Source: DATDYW01 sp036516995
GTDB taxonomy: Bacteria; Patescibacteriota; Minisyncoccia; Phycocordibacterales; JAACPR01
Assembly: GCA_036516995.1 (NCBI GenBank)
Contig: DATDYW010000008.1
Span: forward strand, 1 to 18,503
DNA: 18,503 nt
Direction: 5' to 3'
Position numbers and translations under genes: made by a program
Part shown: positions 1 through 7,079 of the stretch, one piece after another
How the letters are laid out: each line of letters opens with the position of its first letter
Position numbering within the stretch: the stretch's first letter is position 1
The notes under the pieces: model-generated
The model's input: the letters and a program-made list of their open reading frames with translations, nothing else
What the model was told of the DNA's origin: nothing
The model's database searches: none

Positions 1-759
1 TTCCGCGTCCGCGAGTTCGAGCAGATGGAAATCGAGTACTTCGTGAAGCCGGGGGAGTGGGCCTCCGCGTTCGAGGAGCTTCGCAAGGAGATGCACGAGT
101 ACACGAAGGACGTCGGTCTCTCGCGGTCGAAAATTCACGAGCTCGAGATCCCCGACGGCGAGCGCGCCCACTACTCCAAGCGCACCATTGATATTGAATT
201 TGATTATCCGTTCGGTCGCAAAGAGCTATACGGCCTGGCGTACCGAACCGACTTCGACCTCGCGGCGCACCAGGCCACCTCGAAGCAAGACATTTCGTAC
301 TTCAACGAGGAGACGAAGGAGCGACTCATTCCGCACGTTGTGGAGCCGTCGTTCGGCGTTGACCGCACCGTCCTCGCGGTGCTCATCGACGCCTACGCGG
401 AAGATGAGCAGGGCGACGAGCCTCGCGTCTTTCTGAAGCTCTCACCGAAAGTCGCTCCGTTTCTTGTTGCCGCCTCGCCGCTCTTGAAGAACAAGCCGCA
501 GCTCGTGGAGAAGGCGAAAGAGGTCCGCGCCATGCTCCGCGCCGCGTACCCCGGTCGCGTTGCCTACGACGACAACGGCAACATCGGCAAACGCTACCGC
601 CGCCAGGACGAAATCGGCACGCCGTACTGCGTCACGGTTGACTTCGACACGCTCGAAGGCAAGGACAATCCCGCCGAAACCGTCACCCTCCGCCACCGCG
701 ACACGGCTAGCCAGGAGCGCGTCGCCATTTCCGATTTGGTAGCGCGGGTGAAGCCGTAA
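1..759 (+). CDS. glyQS: Glycyl-tRNA synthetase, C-terminal part (5' end outside window)
   Basis: This is the C-terminal 252 residues of a class II glycyl-tRNA synthetase of the single-chain alpha2 type, which charges tRNA-Gly in the cytoplasm. The frame is open from base 1, so the gene starts upstream of the window. The fragment begins with RVREFEQMEIEYFV, the family's segment that follows motif 2. Around fragment residues 115-122 EPSFGVDR is class II motif 3 with its ATP-binding arginine. The last about 100 residues (from FLKLSPKVAPF) are the HGTP anticodon-binding domain. The stop TAA is at 757-759. A hairpin lies 8 bp further on, but its U-tract faces the minus strand. Both motifs and the domain order fit the family well. 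Confidence 0.93.
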   Translation, partial: FRVREFEQMEIEYFVKPGEWASAFEELRKEMHEYTKDVGLSRSKIHELEIPDGERAHYSKRTIDIEFDYPFGRKELYGLAYRTDFDLAAHQATSKQDISYFNEETKERLIPHVVEPSFGVDRTVLAVLIDAYAEDEQGDEPRVFLKLSPKVAPFLVAASPLLKNKPQLVEKAKEVRAMLRAAYPGRVAYDDNGNIGKRYRRQDEIGTPYCVTVDFDTLEGKDNPAETVTLRHRDTASQERVAISDLVARVKP

Positions 760-767
760 AAGGAAAA

Positions 768-783
768 CCCCGCACTCGCGGGG
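768..783 (-). terminator. Intrinsic terminator of the minus-strand gene at 793-1260
   Basis: CCCCGC (768-773), loop ACTC, GCGGGG (778-783) is a perfect 6-bp GC stem. Read on the minus strand it is followed by TTTTCCTTTT. It therefore fits the end of the leftward gene better than that of glyQS, which it also abuts. Confidence 0.75.
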
Positions 784-792
784 CGGAATCGG

Positions 793-1260
793 TCACTCTT
801 CATCCATGAAGCCGAGAAGCTTGGACGTGAACCCAAGCACGCGGGAGAAGTCGCTGACGCTCTCCTTCGAGAGGGTAATTTCGTCGCACAGGCCACCGCC
901 GGAGATCTGGAGCCACGCCTTGTCGAAGATGTGGACCCTCATTTCCGAGACGTTCTTTCCCCGGAAGATTGCTTGCACTGCACGGTCGGAGATCTCGTCC
1001 CTGCCGGCGAGGTCGCGACCGCTCACGACCAGTTCGCAGACGATACGGCGGCGGGGTGTATCGGTATGCATGATGATTGCGAGCCGGTTCGCGTCGGGGA
1101 AGGCAATCGCGTACCCCACGAGCTCGATGCTCGCGGGAAGGCCACGTCGCTGCCCGAGCAACGCGATAACCTCATGATTGCCGAGGCTGGAGGTCGTAAA
1201 CCGGCGAATTCTGGCGGCGTACAGGAGCTTCCTGCGGAGAGTTTGGATTGGGTTGTTCAT
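793..1260 (-). CDS. Hypothetical protein, 155 aa
   Basis: I do not recognise this protein. It is a soluble, basic-N-terminal protein of 155 residues with no signal peptide, no membrane segment and no obvious catalytic motif. Alternating hydrophobic stretches (ELVGYAIAFP, RLAIIMHT, RRIVCELVVSG, MRVHIFDKAWLQI) suggest a mostly beta fold, followed by a C-terminal helix (SDFSRVLGFTSKLLGFM). Support for coding: full-length open frame, a terminator directly downstream, and a perfect TTGACA box upstream. The ATG at 1260 has no Shine-Dalgarno sequence. It converges on glyQS and stands divergent from mazEF. The plus-strand frames over it are shadows. Confidence 0.6.
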   Translation of the reverse strand: MNNPIQTLRRKLLYAARIRRFTTSSLGNHEVIALLGQRRGLPASIELVGYAIAFPDANRLAIIMHTDTPRRRIVCELVVSGRDLAGRDEISDRAVQAIFRGKNVSEMRVHIFDKAWLQISGGGLCDEITLSKESVSDFSRVLGFTSKLLGFMDEE

Positions 1261-1268
1261 TTGCTGCG

Positions 1269-1297
1269 TACACTGCCTTGCTAGTGCCCCGTGTCAA
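1269..1297 (-). promoter_or_regulatory. Predicted promoter of the 793-1260 gene
   Basis: On the minus strand, TTGACA (1297-1292) is a perfect -35 box. A 17-bp spacer leads to AGTGTA (1274-1269), a poor -10, 8 bp before the ATG. The spacing matches the other promoters in the window. The -10 is the weak point. Confidence 0.4.
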
Positions 1298-1335
1298 GTT
1301 ACGGCCAGCTGCGCGAACACTACCGGGAAGGAAAA

Positions 1336-1359
1336 GCCGCGCACGAAGTGCGCGGCTTT
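1336..1359. terminator. Orphan GCCGCGC-type hairpin terminator
   Basis: GCCGCGCAC (1336-1344), loop GAA, GTGCGCGGC (1348-1356) is a perfect 9-bp stem flanked by AAAA and TTT, so it could act in both directions. It sits in a divergent intergenic region, upstream of both neighbouring genes, where no terminator is needed. Its sequence resembles the terminators at 2042 and 2836, which end minus-strand genes. Confidence 0.65.
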
Positions 1360-1389
1360 CGACTTGACCGCTTCTTTATTTTTAATTGA

Positions 1390-1417
1390 TTGTAAATTGA
1401 TATACATTGTATATACT
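1390..1417 (+). promoter_or_regulatory. mazEF promoter
   Basis: TTGTAA (1390-1395, four of six -35 matches), 16 bp, then TATACT (1412-1417, five of six -10 matches). Transcription would start near 1424, on the second possible start codon of mazE (ATGACC). The region is much more AT-rich than its surroundings. Confidence 0.55.
1400..1414. promoter_or_regulatory. Probable MazE(F) autoregulatory operator
   Basis: A TATACA T TGTATA T is a 15-bp perfect inverted repeat around a central T, lying between the -35 and -10 boxes and overlapping the -10. Autorepression by antitoxin bound to a palindrome of this TATAC/GTATA kind in the promoter is well known for MazEF loci. The position would block RNA polymerase directly. 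Confidence 0.55.
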
Positions 1418-1678
1418 ATGGCTATGACCAAACTCACTACCGTCTCCCGCTGGGGCAACAGTCTTGGTTTGCGATTACCGAAAGAGGCAGCTAAAGCACT
1501 CCACCTCTCGGCTGGCGTGGGTGTCTCGATTGTTATAAAAGGGAAGAAGTTAACAATAACCTCCACCGTATTGGTACACCCGTCTCTCTCGTCGCTTCTT
1601 GCTGCGATGCGTCGGCAACCGAACTCAAAGCAAAAAGAAATTGATTGGGGAGCACCGCGCGGTAATGAGATATGGTAG
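1418..1678 (+). CDS. mazE: MazE-type antitoxin, AbrB/SpoVT fold
   Basis: An 86-residue antitoxin that should bind and neutralise the MazF toxin encoded next to it and repress its own promoter. Residues 9-36 (VSRWGNSLGLRLPKEAAKAL) are the swapped-hairpin AbrB/MazE DNA-binding domain with the hallmark RWGNS and RLP motifs. The C-terminal tail ends in DWGAPRGNEIW, matching the DWGEPKDKEVW end of E. coli MazE, the toxin-binding segment. A start at 1424 (84 aa) is equally possible and would agree with a leaderless transcript. There is no Shine-Dalgarno sequence. The stop overlaps the mazF start by 7 bp, as expected for translational coupling. The AT-rich base composition against a GC-rich background suggests recent acquisition. 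A longer frame running upstream of 1418 crosses the promoter and terminator and is not real. Confidence 0.9.
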   Translation: MAMTKLTTVSRWGNSLGLRLPKEAAKALHLSAGVGVSIVIKGKKLTITSTVLVHPSLSSLLAAMRRQPNSKQKEIDWGAPRGNEIW

Positions 1679-2010
1679 CTCGCATTGTGGCCCCAGAACG
1701 TGGTGATGTTGTTTGGTTAGACTTTGGAGCTACGCGCGGAAGCGAGCAGCGCGGTCGTCGCCCGGCAATTGTTCTCTCTCCGGCTTCATACAACAAACTT
1801 TCTGGCTTGGCTTTAGTTTGCCCGGTTACTTCAACAGACAAACCGTATCCATTTCGTGTTCCTGTTTCTGTTGGCACTGTGCGAGGTTTTGCGATTGCAG
1901 ATCAGGTTCGCAGTATTTCTTGGGTTGAGCGTGGTGCAAAGCGAGTTGGGCGCACGCCAGTAGATATAACCGAATCGGTGATTGCTCGGGTGCGTGCCTT
2001 GCTCGAATAA
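1672..2010 (+). CDS. mazF: MazF/PemK family endoribonuclease toxin
   Basis: A 112-residue mRNA interferase, close in length to E. coli MazF (111). Family landmarks are all present: RGDVVWLDF near the N terminus, GSEQRGRRPAIVLSP (residues 23-37, with the catalytic arginine corresponding to R30), the PVTST segment (catalytic threonine about residue 53) followed by YPF, and ADQVRSISW (about residues 86-94). It should cleave single-stranded RNA at a short motif when MazE is degraded. It looks intact and active: no truncation and no missing key residue. It overlaps mazE by 7 bp and runs toward the convergent gene at 2072-2788. Confidence 0.93.
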   Translation: MVARIVAPERGDVVWLDFGATRGSEQRGRRPAIVLSPASYNKLSGLALVCPVTSTDKPYPFRVPVSVGTVRGFAIADQVRSISWVERGAKRVGRTPVDITESVIARVRALLE

Positions 2011-2041
2011 CAGAACAACGGTGAGTGTTTGAAAAAGAAAA

Positions 2042-2065
2042 GCCGCGCCCGTTTCGGGGAGCGGC
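2042..2065 (-). terminator. GCCGCGC-type terminator of the 2072-2788 gene
   Basis: GCCGC (2042-2046) pairs with GCGGC (2061-2065), and CCCG with CGGG inside, with a small mismatch. On the minus strand the stem is followed by TTTTCTTTTT. Its sequence is nearly that of the 2836 hairpin, but one strand has drifted. Confidence 0.7.
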
Positions 2066-2071
2066 GAAGGT

Positions 2072-2788
2072 TCAAGATCCCGCGACCGCTTTCGCCAGAT
2101 CCTCCAGCGCCACGCTCTGGTCGACGATCGACGCGGACTCGGTGCTCGGCAGCACGGCCTCGCAGAGCGGCGCGAGCAGCTTCGAGCTGCCCGGCGAGAG
2201 GTTGGCGACGAAGCTGTCTCCGATGAAGTCGTTCACGTAGTGCTCGTCGCCACTGGAGTGGAAGAGAATTTCACCGGAAGACACCATGATTGTGGCGCTG
2301 ACGCGCCGCAGCGGGGCAACGCTCCACTCGCCGCGGTAGCGAACCCCTTCCGGCAGGTAGACCTGGTCGGGCCGACCGTCGTGGCCGTGGATGACGACCA
2401 GGCCGACCGTCGGCTGATTCCGCGGTCCCCGATCTTCGATTCGGAAGAGGTGACCGATCGGGTAGTGCCAGTCGACGGAGGCGTCGCCACACGAGGTGAC
2501 CGCGCCCTCGAAGTGGAAGCCGACGAGCATTCGAACCGTGATGCGGTCGTGCCCAGAGAAGGGCGCCGCGTCCGTCTCGTAGCCCGGGGGCGTGCGGCTC
2601 TCCTCGGAGCAGAGCGGGTGGGGCTCGCGGCATTTGGCGACTTCGAGCAGTATCGCTCGACGAGCGGTCGAGAGCCCCTGCCACCAGTTGAGGCTGTGGG
2701 TAGCTGTTTTCTTGGCCTGCTCGCGCTCGGCGGCGAAGTACGCCTTGAATTCGGTGGCGTGGGGATGGTGGGGAAGTAGTGAGCTCAT
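2072..2788 (-). CDS. Hypothetical protein, 238 aa
   Basis: I do not recognise this protein. It is soluble, with no signal peptide and no membrane segment. The N-terminal about 60 residues look helical (FKAYFAAEREQAKK, ARRAILLEVAKC). The middle is beta-rich with several histidines and tryptophans (DWHYPIGHLFRIED, TVGLVVIHGHDG, YRGEWSVAPL, EILFHSSGDEHYV). The C terminus is helical again (SVALEDLAKAVAG). Coding is supported by a good promoter ending 8 bp before the ATG and a terminator just downstream. The long frames opposite it are shadows. It belongs to a run of minus-strand accessory genes flanking mazEF. Confidence 0.65.
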   Translation of the reverse strand: MSSLLPHHPHATEFKAYFAAEREQAKKTATHSLNWWQGLSTARRAILLEVAKCREPHPLCSEESRTPPGYETDAAPFSGHDRITVRMLVGFHFEGAVTSCGDASVDWHYPIGHLFRIEDRGPRNQPTVGLVVIHGHDGRPDQVYLPEGVRYRGEWSVAPLRRVSATIMVSSGEILFHSSGDEHYVNDFIGDSFVANLSPGSSKLLAPLCEAVLPSTESASIVDQSVALEDLAKAVAGS

Positions 2789-2796
2789 TTGCGCTA

Positions 2797-2825
2797 TTTC
2801 TAGCCCATACCTGCCCGACGGTCAA
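2797..2825 (-). promoter_or_regulatory. Promoter of the 2072-2788 gene
   Basis: On the minus strand TTGACC (2825-2820), exactly 17 bp, TAGAAA (2802-2797), then 8 bp to the ATG. The predicted start of transcription is within a base or two of the start codon, so the mRNA is probably leaderless. Confidence 0.6.
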
Positions 2826-2835
2826 CAACGGAAAA

Positions 2836-2859
2836 GCCGCGCCCGTTTCGGGGCGCGGC
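2836..2859 (-). terminator. GCCGCGC-type terminator of the 2861-3259 gene
   Basis: GCCGCGCCC (2836-2844), loop GTTTCG, GGGCGCGGC (2851-2859) is a perfect 9-bp stem. It begins 1 bp after the stop of the minus-strand gene and is followed by TTTTCC on that strand. Confidence 0.75.
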
Positions 2860-2860
2860 G

Positions 2861-3259
2861 TCAGAAACCCTCAATTTCCGCTCCCGGCGGCAGCTTCGCG
2901 GTGTTGCAGCTGCCCGCGAAGTACTTCGAGAGACGAACGTGGTCGTCGTCGCGGCGGCCGGTCTGCTCGATGAAATTCTGGCGCTCCAGCTCGCGGAGCC
3001 CCGTCTCGAGCGTCTCGGGCTTTCTGCCCTCCGCCTCGCAAATCTTGCGCAGCTCCCACCGCAGGAAGCCGAGGCAGCCGCGGTGGCCGAGCCAGGTGCC
3101 GCAGCGCTGGGCCGCCTTCACGATGCAGTGCGCGGCGAAGGCCGCCTCCCGAGTTTCGAAAGAGCCGAGGCCCCAGTCCGAGGCGCTCGAGATAATGTCG
3201 CGGGGCAGGACTCTGTTTGTGAACACCGATCCCGCCACCAGCCTGTGACAAGGAATCAT
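2861..3259 (-). CDS. Hypothetical protein, possible winged-helix fold, 132 aa
   Basis: An unrecognised 132-residue soluble protein. I place the start at the ATG at 3259 (MIPCHRLVAG), because a good promoter ends 10 bp before it; a longer frame would run through that promoter and into the divergent neighbour. The C-terminal half (LRWELRKICEAEGR, then ETGLRELERQNFIEQTGRR, then DHVRLSKYF) has the pattern of two helices plus a beta-wing, as in winged-helix DNA-binding domains, so a regulator is possible. The N-terminal half carries cysteines and histidines (AAHCIVKAAQRCGTWLGHRGC) that could bind metal. No homology claim is made. Confidence 0.6.
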   Translation of the reverse strand: MIPCHRLVAGSVFTNRVLPRDIISSASDWGLGSFETREAAFAAHCIVKAAQRCGTWLGHRGCLGFLRWELRKICEAEGRKPETLETGLRELERQNFIEQTGRRDDDHVRLSKYFAGSCNTAKLPPGAEIEGF

Positions 3260-3269
3260 ACTTAGGCTA

Positions 3270-3298
3270 ACGCTAGTCAGTCGGCGGGTCGCCGTCAA
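3270..3298 (-). promoter_or_regulatory. Promoter of the 2861-3259 gene
   Basis: On the minus strand TTGACG (3298-3293), exactly 17 bp, TAGCGT (3275-3270), then 10 bp to the ATG. It is divergent from, and 40 bp away from, the -10 box of the next plus-strand gene. Confidence 0.5.
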
Positions 3299-3337
3299 GC
3301 TGCCGCGCACCCTGGCTGGCCCGGCGAGGGAGCGTGC

Positions 3338-3343
3338 TAGACT
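3338..3343 (+). promoter_or_regulatory. -10 box of the AI-2E family gene
   Basis: TGC-TAGACT (box at 3338-3343) resembles an extended -10 and stands 7 bp before the ATG at 3351, which predicts a leaderless mRNA. No convincing -35 box is seen at 17 bp. Confidence 0.45.
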
Positions 3344-3350
3344 TTTCCCA

Positions 3351-4469
3351 ATGGCAGCGCGCGCTCCCGGCAAAAACGGCAAGGTCGTGCAGATTAATGT
3401 CACCACAGGTGGCCTCATCAAGGTCGCCGTCGTCGTCGCAGCCGCGGCGGCGGTCTACGTCCTGCGCGACATCGTCCTCGTGCTCCTCGCCTCGGTGGTC
3501 ATCGCCGCGGCGATCGATCCGCTGACCCGCGGCCTCCAGTCCCGCGTCCGCCTGCCGCGCACGCTGGCGGTGCTCCTCATCTACCTCGGCGCCTTCGGCG
3601 TCTTCGCCTTCCTCTCCTACGCCTTCCTGCCGACAGTGGTTATGGAGGCGCGCGACCTCTCCTCGAAGCTCCCGAGCTACCTCCAGACCCTCGGCTCCTC
3701 GGAGGGCGTCGCCAACCTGCCGGCGGTGCCGACCATCCTCGAGAGCCTCTCGGAGCAGATCTCGGCCGAAGGACTCACCGGCGGCCTCATCTCTGGCGCC
3801 ACGCTGCGACTGTTCACCACAGCTACCGCTTTCTTCGGCGGCATCATTTCGTTCGTCCTGGTCATCATTCTTTCCTTCTACCTAGCCGTGCAGGAGCGTG
3901 GCGTCGAGAGCTTCCTGCGCATCGTCACGCCGATATCGAACGAGGGCTACGTCCTCGACCTCTGGCAGCGCTCGCAGCGCAAAATCGGCCTCTGGCTGCA
4001 GGGCCAGATGCTCCTCGGCGTGGTGGTCACCTTCCTGACCTTCCTCGGATTGGTTGTCATCGGCGGCATCGTCGGCACGCCGGTGCCGAACCCGCTCGTG
4101 CTCGCGCTCCTAGCCGGTATCCTCGAAATTCTGCCGGCGGTCGGTCCCGTGCTCGCGTCCATCCCGGCGATCGCCTTCGGCCTCGCGGCCGGCGGCTGGC
4201 CGCTCGGCCTCGCCATCCTCCTCGTCTACGTCATCGTTCAGCAGTTCGAGAACCACATCCTCTACCCGCTGGTGGTTAGAAAGGTTGTCGGTATCCCAGC
4301 CGTTGTCTCCATCATCGCGCTCGTAATCGGCGCGCAACTTGCTGGATTTGTTGGAATGCTTCTCTCTGTTCCACTCGCGGCTGTGCTGATGGAAATACTT
4401 TCTGACTTTGAGAAGAGAAAGCAGGCAGGGGGTGGGCGCAGCGACGAGGAGGAAGTGGCGGCGGGGTAG
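3351..4469 (+). CDS. AI-2E family transporter (UPF0118/PF01594)
   Basis: A 372-residue polytopic membrane protein. After a basic N-terminal tail come two membrane segments (about residues 23-58), a third near 74-93, a long extracytoplasmic region (about 94-150), then segments near 158-180 and a dense C-terminal hydrophobic block (about 215-350) containing the family signature EILPAVGPVLASIPA and the GFVGMLLSVPLAA end motif. The C terminus is a charged cytoplasmic tail. Members of this family export autoinducer-2 (TqsA) or act as sodium/proton antiporters; the substrate here cannot be told from sequence. The start is the only ATG before the first membrane segment. The next gene begins 3 bp after the stop, so the two are likely cotranscribed. 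Confidence 0.88.
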   Translation: MAARAPGKNGKVVQINVTTGGLIKVAVVVAAAAAVYVLRDIVLVLLASVVIAAAIDPLTRGLQSRVRLPRTLAVLLIYLGAFGVFAFLSYAFLPTVVMEARDLSSKLPSYLQTLGSSEGVANLPAVPTILESLSEQISAEGLTGGLISGATLRLFTTATAFFGGIISFVLVIILSFYLAVQERGVESFLRIVTPISNEGYVLDLWQRSQRKIGLWLQGQMLLGVVVTFLTFLGLVVIGGIVGTPVPNPLVLALLAGILEILPAVGPVLASIPAIAFGLAAGGWPLGLAILLVYVIVQQFENHILYPLVVRKVVGIPAVVSIIALVIGAQLAGFVGMLLSVPLAAVLMEILSDFEKRKQAGGGRSDEEEVAAG

Positions 4470-4472
4470 CGC

Positions 4473-4784
4473 ATGAAAAAGTCTCTGCTCGTACTTGTTC
4501 GAGGCATTCAGGTGGCGTCGTCTTTTGTTTTGCTGGCGCTTCTTCTCGTGATTCTGGACCGCGGCGCCGGGGGCTCTCCCGTTCCGTGGCTCGTCACCCT
4601 CGGCGGGGCCGCAGCCTCAGTCCTGCTTTTTGTGGTTGCCGAAATTGTTCGTCGCCGTGCGCTGCCTGGTCTTAAAATGTCACCACTTAACTGCATCGTC
4701 GCCTTTGTGGGGGCTTTAGCCGTACTTTACGTTTCTTCCGGAATTGTCTTTGTGCTTTTGGTGTTTGGTGTTTGGTGGTTGTAG
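4473..4784 (+). CDS. Small membrane protein, 103 aa
   Basis: An unrecognised 103-residue protein with probably four membrane segments: about residues 10-27 (IQVASSFVLLALLLVIL), 38-57 (WLVTLGGAAASVLLFVVAEI) and a C-terminal pair in 73-103 ending in VLLVFGVWWL. A basic cluster (EIVRRRALPGLK) between segments would lie in the cytoplasm. It starts 3 bp after the AI-2E gene's stop, so it is probably in the same operon and may partner that protein. Codon use is less GC-rich than in the upstream gene. Confidence 0.65.
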   Translation: MKKSLLVLVRGIQVASSFVLLALLLVILDRGAGGSPVPWLVTLGGAAASVLLFVVAEIVRRRALPGLKMSPLNCIVAFVGALAVLYVSSGIVFVLLVFGVWWL

Positions 4785-4821
4785 GCTAAGCTGGCCGGGC
4801 CAAAACCTTTCCATTCCGCCA

Positions 4822-6270
4822 ATGTCCTTCTACGTCACCACCCCAATCTACTACCCCAACGGTGCGCCGCACCTCGGGCACGCCTACACCACCGTCATCG
4901 CGGACTTCCTGGCGCGCTACCACCGGCTGAAGGGGGAGCCGACGTACCTCCTCACGGGCACCGACGAGAACAGCCAGAAGGTTCTACAAGAGGCCAAGAA
5001 GCAGGGAAGACCTGTTGCTGATGTGCTCAACGAGAATGTTGCGACATTCCACGCGCTTTTCGATACGCTTGGAATTTCGTACGATCAATTTATTCGCACT
5101 AGCGATAAAGATGCACACTGGCCCGGCGCGCTTGAGCTATGGAACCGCCTCGTGGCCTCCGGCGACCTCTACAAGAAAAAGTACAAAGGTCTCTACTGCG
5201 TCGGCTCCGAGTCGTTCGTCACCGAGAAAGATCTTCGCCCAGGCGGCCTCTGCCCCGACCACGACGAGCAGCCGATTGAGGTTGAGGAGGAGAACTGGTT
5301 TTTCAAGCTCTCGAAGTACCAGAGCTTCATTGTCGACGAAATCTCGAGCGGCCGCTTCGAGATTCTCCCCGAGTCACGGCGCAACGAGACGCTATCGTTC
5401 CTGAAAGAGCCGCTCGAGGACATCAGCTTCTCCCGTGTTCAAAAGGAAGGGGAGGAGCCGTGGGGCATTCCCGTGCCGAACGACCCCTCGCAGACGATGT
5501 ACGTCTGGTGCGACGCCCTTACCAACTATATTTCTGCGCTCGGCTTCGGCAGGAGCGACGTGAGCCTCTTCGAGAAGTTCTGGCCTGTCGTCACGCACAT
5601 CGTCGGCAAGGACATTCTCCGCTTCCACGCCATCTACTGGCCCGCGATGCTCAAGGCGGCCAACCTGGCCGCCCCGAAGCGCCTCTTCGTGCACGGGCTC
5701 ATCACTTCCGGTGGGCGCAAGATGAGCAAGTCAATCGGCAACGTCATCGATCCGCAGGCGCTCATTAACGATTTCGGCCCCGAGGCCCTACGCGCATTCT
5801 TCGCCAAGGAAATGTCTGCGTTCGAAGATCCCGAGATGACCCCCGAGGCCTTCGCCGCCGCCTACAATGCAAACCTCGCCAACGGTATCGGCAACTTAGT
5901 CTCGCGGGCGATGAAAATGGCCACGAGCTACGAGGTGGACTGCGGCGACCTCTCCGGCGTGAAGGCGCAAGACCTGCCCGAGTGGCCCGCCTACTCCGCA
6001 GCTTTCGAAGCGTTCGACGTCCCCAAGGCCGCCGCCATTGTCTGGGCCAAAGCCGCTGCCGCCGACCGCTTCGTCGAGGAGACGCAGCCGTTCAAGGCCA
6101 TTAAAACCGACCCTAACAAAGCCAAATCCGACGTCGCCCACCTCGTCCGCGAGGTCTACGGCGTCGCCCTCCTCCTCGAACCCATCCTCCCCAATGCCTC
6201 TGCCAAAATCCGCGACCTCGTCCTCTCGCGCCGCGCCCCCTCCGCCCCCCTCTTCGCCCGAAAGGACTAA
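4822..6270 (+). CDS. metG: Methionyl-tRNA synthetase
   Basis: A 482-residue class I aminoacyl-tRNA synthetase that charges initiator and elongator tRNA-Met. HLGH at residues 17-20 is the HIGH signature and KMSKS is exact at 300-304, with WCDALTNYI before it. The C-terminal helical anticodon-binding domain follows (about 360-470). There is no C-terminal tRNA-binding (EMAP-like) extension, as in other short bacterial forms. I chose the ATG at 4822 (MSFYVTTPIYYPNG) because this is the conserved N terminus; upstream codons overlap the previous gene. The zinc-knuckle region reads C126-V-G-S129 and C144-P-D-H147, so one usual cysteine ligand seems to be serine. The stop overlaps the tatD start by one base (TAATG), indicating coupling. 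Confidence 0.96.
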   Translation: MSFYVTTPIYYPNGAPHLGHAYTTVIADFLARYHRLKGEPTYLLTGTDENSQKVLQEAKKQGRPVADVLNENVATFHALFDTLGISYDQFIRTSDKDAHWPGALELWNRLVASGDLYKKKYKGLYCVGSESFVTEKDLRPGGLCPDHDEQPIEVEEENWFFKLSKYQSFIVDEISSGRFEILPESRRNETLSFLKEPLEDISFSRVQKEGEEPWGIPVPNDPSQTMYVWCDALTNYISALGFGRSDVSLFEKFWPVVTHIVGKDILRFHAIYWPAMLKAANLAAPKRLFVHGLITSGGRKMSKSIGNVIDPQALINDFGPEALRAFFAKEMSAFEDPEMTPEAFAAAYNANLANGIGNLVSRAMKMATSYEVDCGDLSGVKAQDLPEWPAYSAAFEAFDVPKAAAIVWAKAAAADRFVEETQPFKAIKTDPNKAKSDVAHLVREVYGVALLLEPILPNASAKIRDLVLSRRAPSAPLFARKD

Positions 6271-7079
6271 TGGAGATTAAATTCGTCGACGCCCACGGCC
6301 ACCTCAATTTCCCAGAGTACGACATTGATCGGGAGGCGGTGATTGAGCGTTGTCGCGAGAAGGGGGTGCTCGCGGTAACGGTTTCTGTTGATACCGAGAG
6401 CTCCTGCAAGGCGCTCGAACTCGCAAAGAAGTATCCTGACGTTGTTCGCGCCACTGCCGGCCTCCACCCGATGTGCGCGTGGGGCGAAGCTCCCGAGGCA
6501 AAAATTTCTGCCGACGAGCTTCGCAAGACGGTCACGGCCGCCGCCTCGATGCTCGAAGTGGTGGCGGTGGGGGAGTGTGGCCTCGACTACGCCCGTTTGC
6601 CAGCCGGTGACGAAGCCGCGATCAAGCTGCGTCAGCGCGAGGTCTTCATCGCCCACATCGAGGCCGCCGCGGCCGCCAAGAAGCCGCTGATGATTCACTG
6701 TCGCGACGCCTACGACGACGTCCTCGGCATTCTCGAGGAGTCGCGCCGCGCCGGCCACGCCACGCCCGCCAATTTCCACTTCTACTCCGGCGACGAGGCG
6801 CACCTCAAGCGCATCCTCGATGCCGGCGACACCGTCTCCTTCACCGGTGTCATCACCTTCGCCAGCTCCTACGACTCGCTCGTGCAGTTCGCCCCCCTCG
6901 ACCGCATCCTCTCCGAGACCGACTGCCCCTACGTCACCCCTGCCCCCCACCGCGGCAAGCGCAACGAGCCAACCTACGTCGAAGAGGTCGTGAAGCGTCT
7001 CGCCGTCCTAAAAGGCCTCGATTTCGATCCTACCGCCACCATCCTCCTAGAAAATGCCCGTCGAGTGCTTCAAGTTTAA
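6270..7079 (+). CDS. tatD: TatD family metal-dependent DNase
   Basis: A 269-residue TIM-barrel hydrolase of the TatD family (metal-dependent deoxyribonuclease, 3'-5' exonuclease in characterised members). Metal-site motifs are in order: DAHGHL (residues 7-12, the H-x-H pair), GECGLDY (the bridging glutamate), MIHCRDA, FHFYSG and SETDCPYVTPAPHRGKRNEP (catalytic aspartate). Length is normal for the family. It overlaps metG by one base; metG-tatD is a common bacterial pairing. The last codons and the stop (CAA GTT TAA) lie inside the first unit of the downstream palindrome array, so the repeat has invaded or set the C terminus. Confidence 0.94.
   Translation: MEIKFVDAHGHLNFPEYDIDREAVIERCREKGVLAVTVSVDTESSCKALELAKKYPDVVRATAGLHPMCAWGEAPEAKISADELRKTVTAAASMLEVVAVGECGLDYARLPAGDEAAIKLRQREVFIAHIEAAAAAKKPLMIHCRDAYDDVLGILEESRRAGHATPANFHFYSGDEAHLKRILDAGDTVSFTGVITFASSYDSLVQFAPLDRILSETDCPYVTPAPHRGKRNEPTYVEEVVKRLAVLKGLDFDPTATILLENARRVLQV

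Noticed and set aside
1178..1417. N-terminal extension of mazE (166-aa frame)
   Set aside because: It would cross the orphan terminator, the promoter and the operator; the MazE fold begins only at about 1424.
2240..2779. 179-aa plus-strand open frame
   Set aside because: Shadow of the minus-strand 2072-2788 gene, which has the promoter and terminator in the right places.
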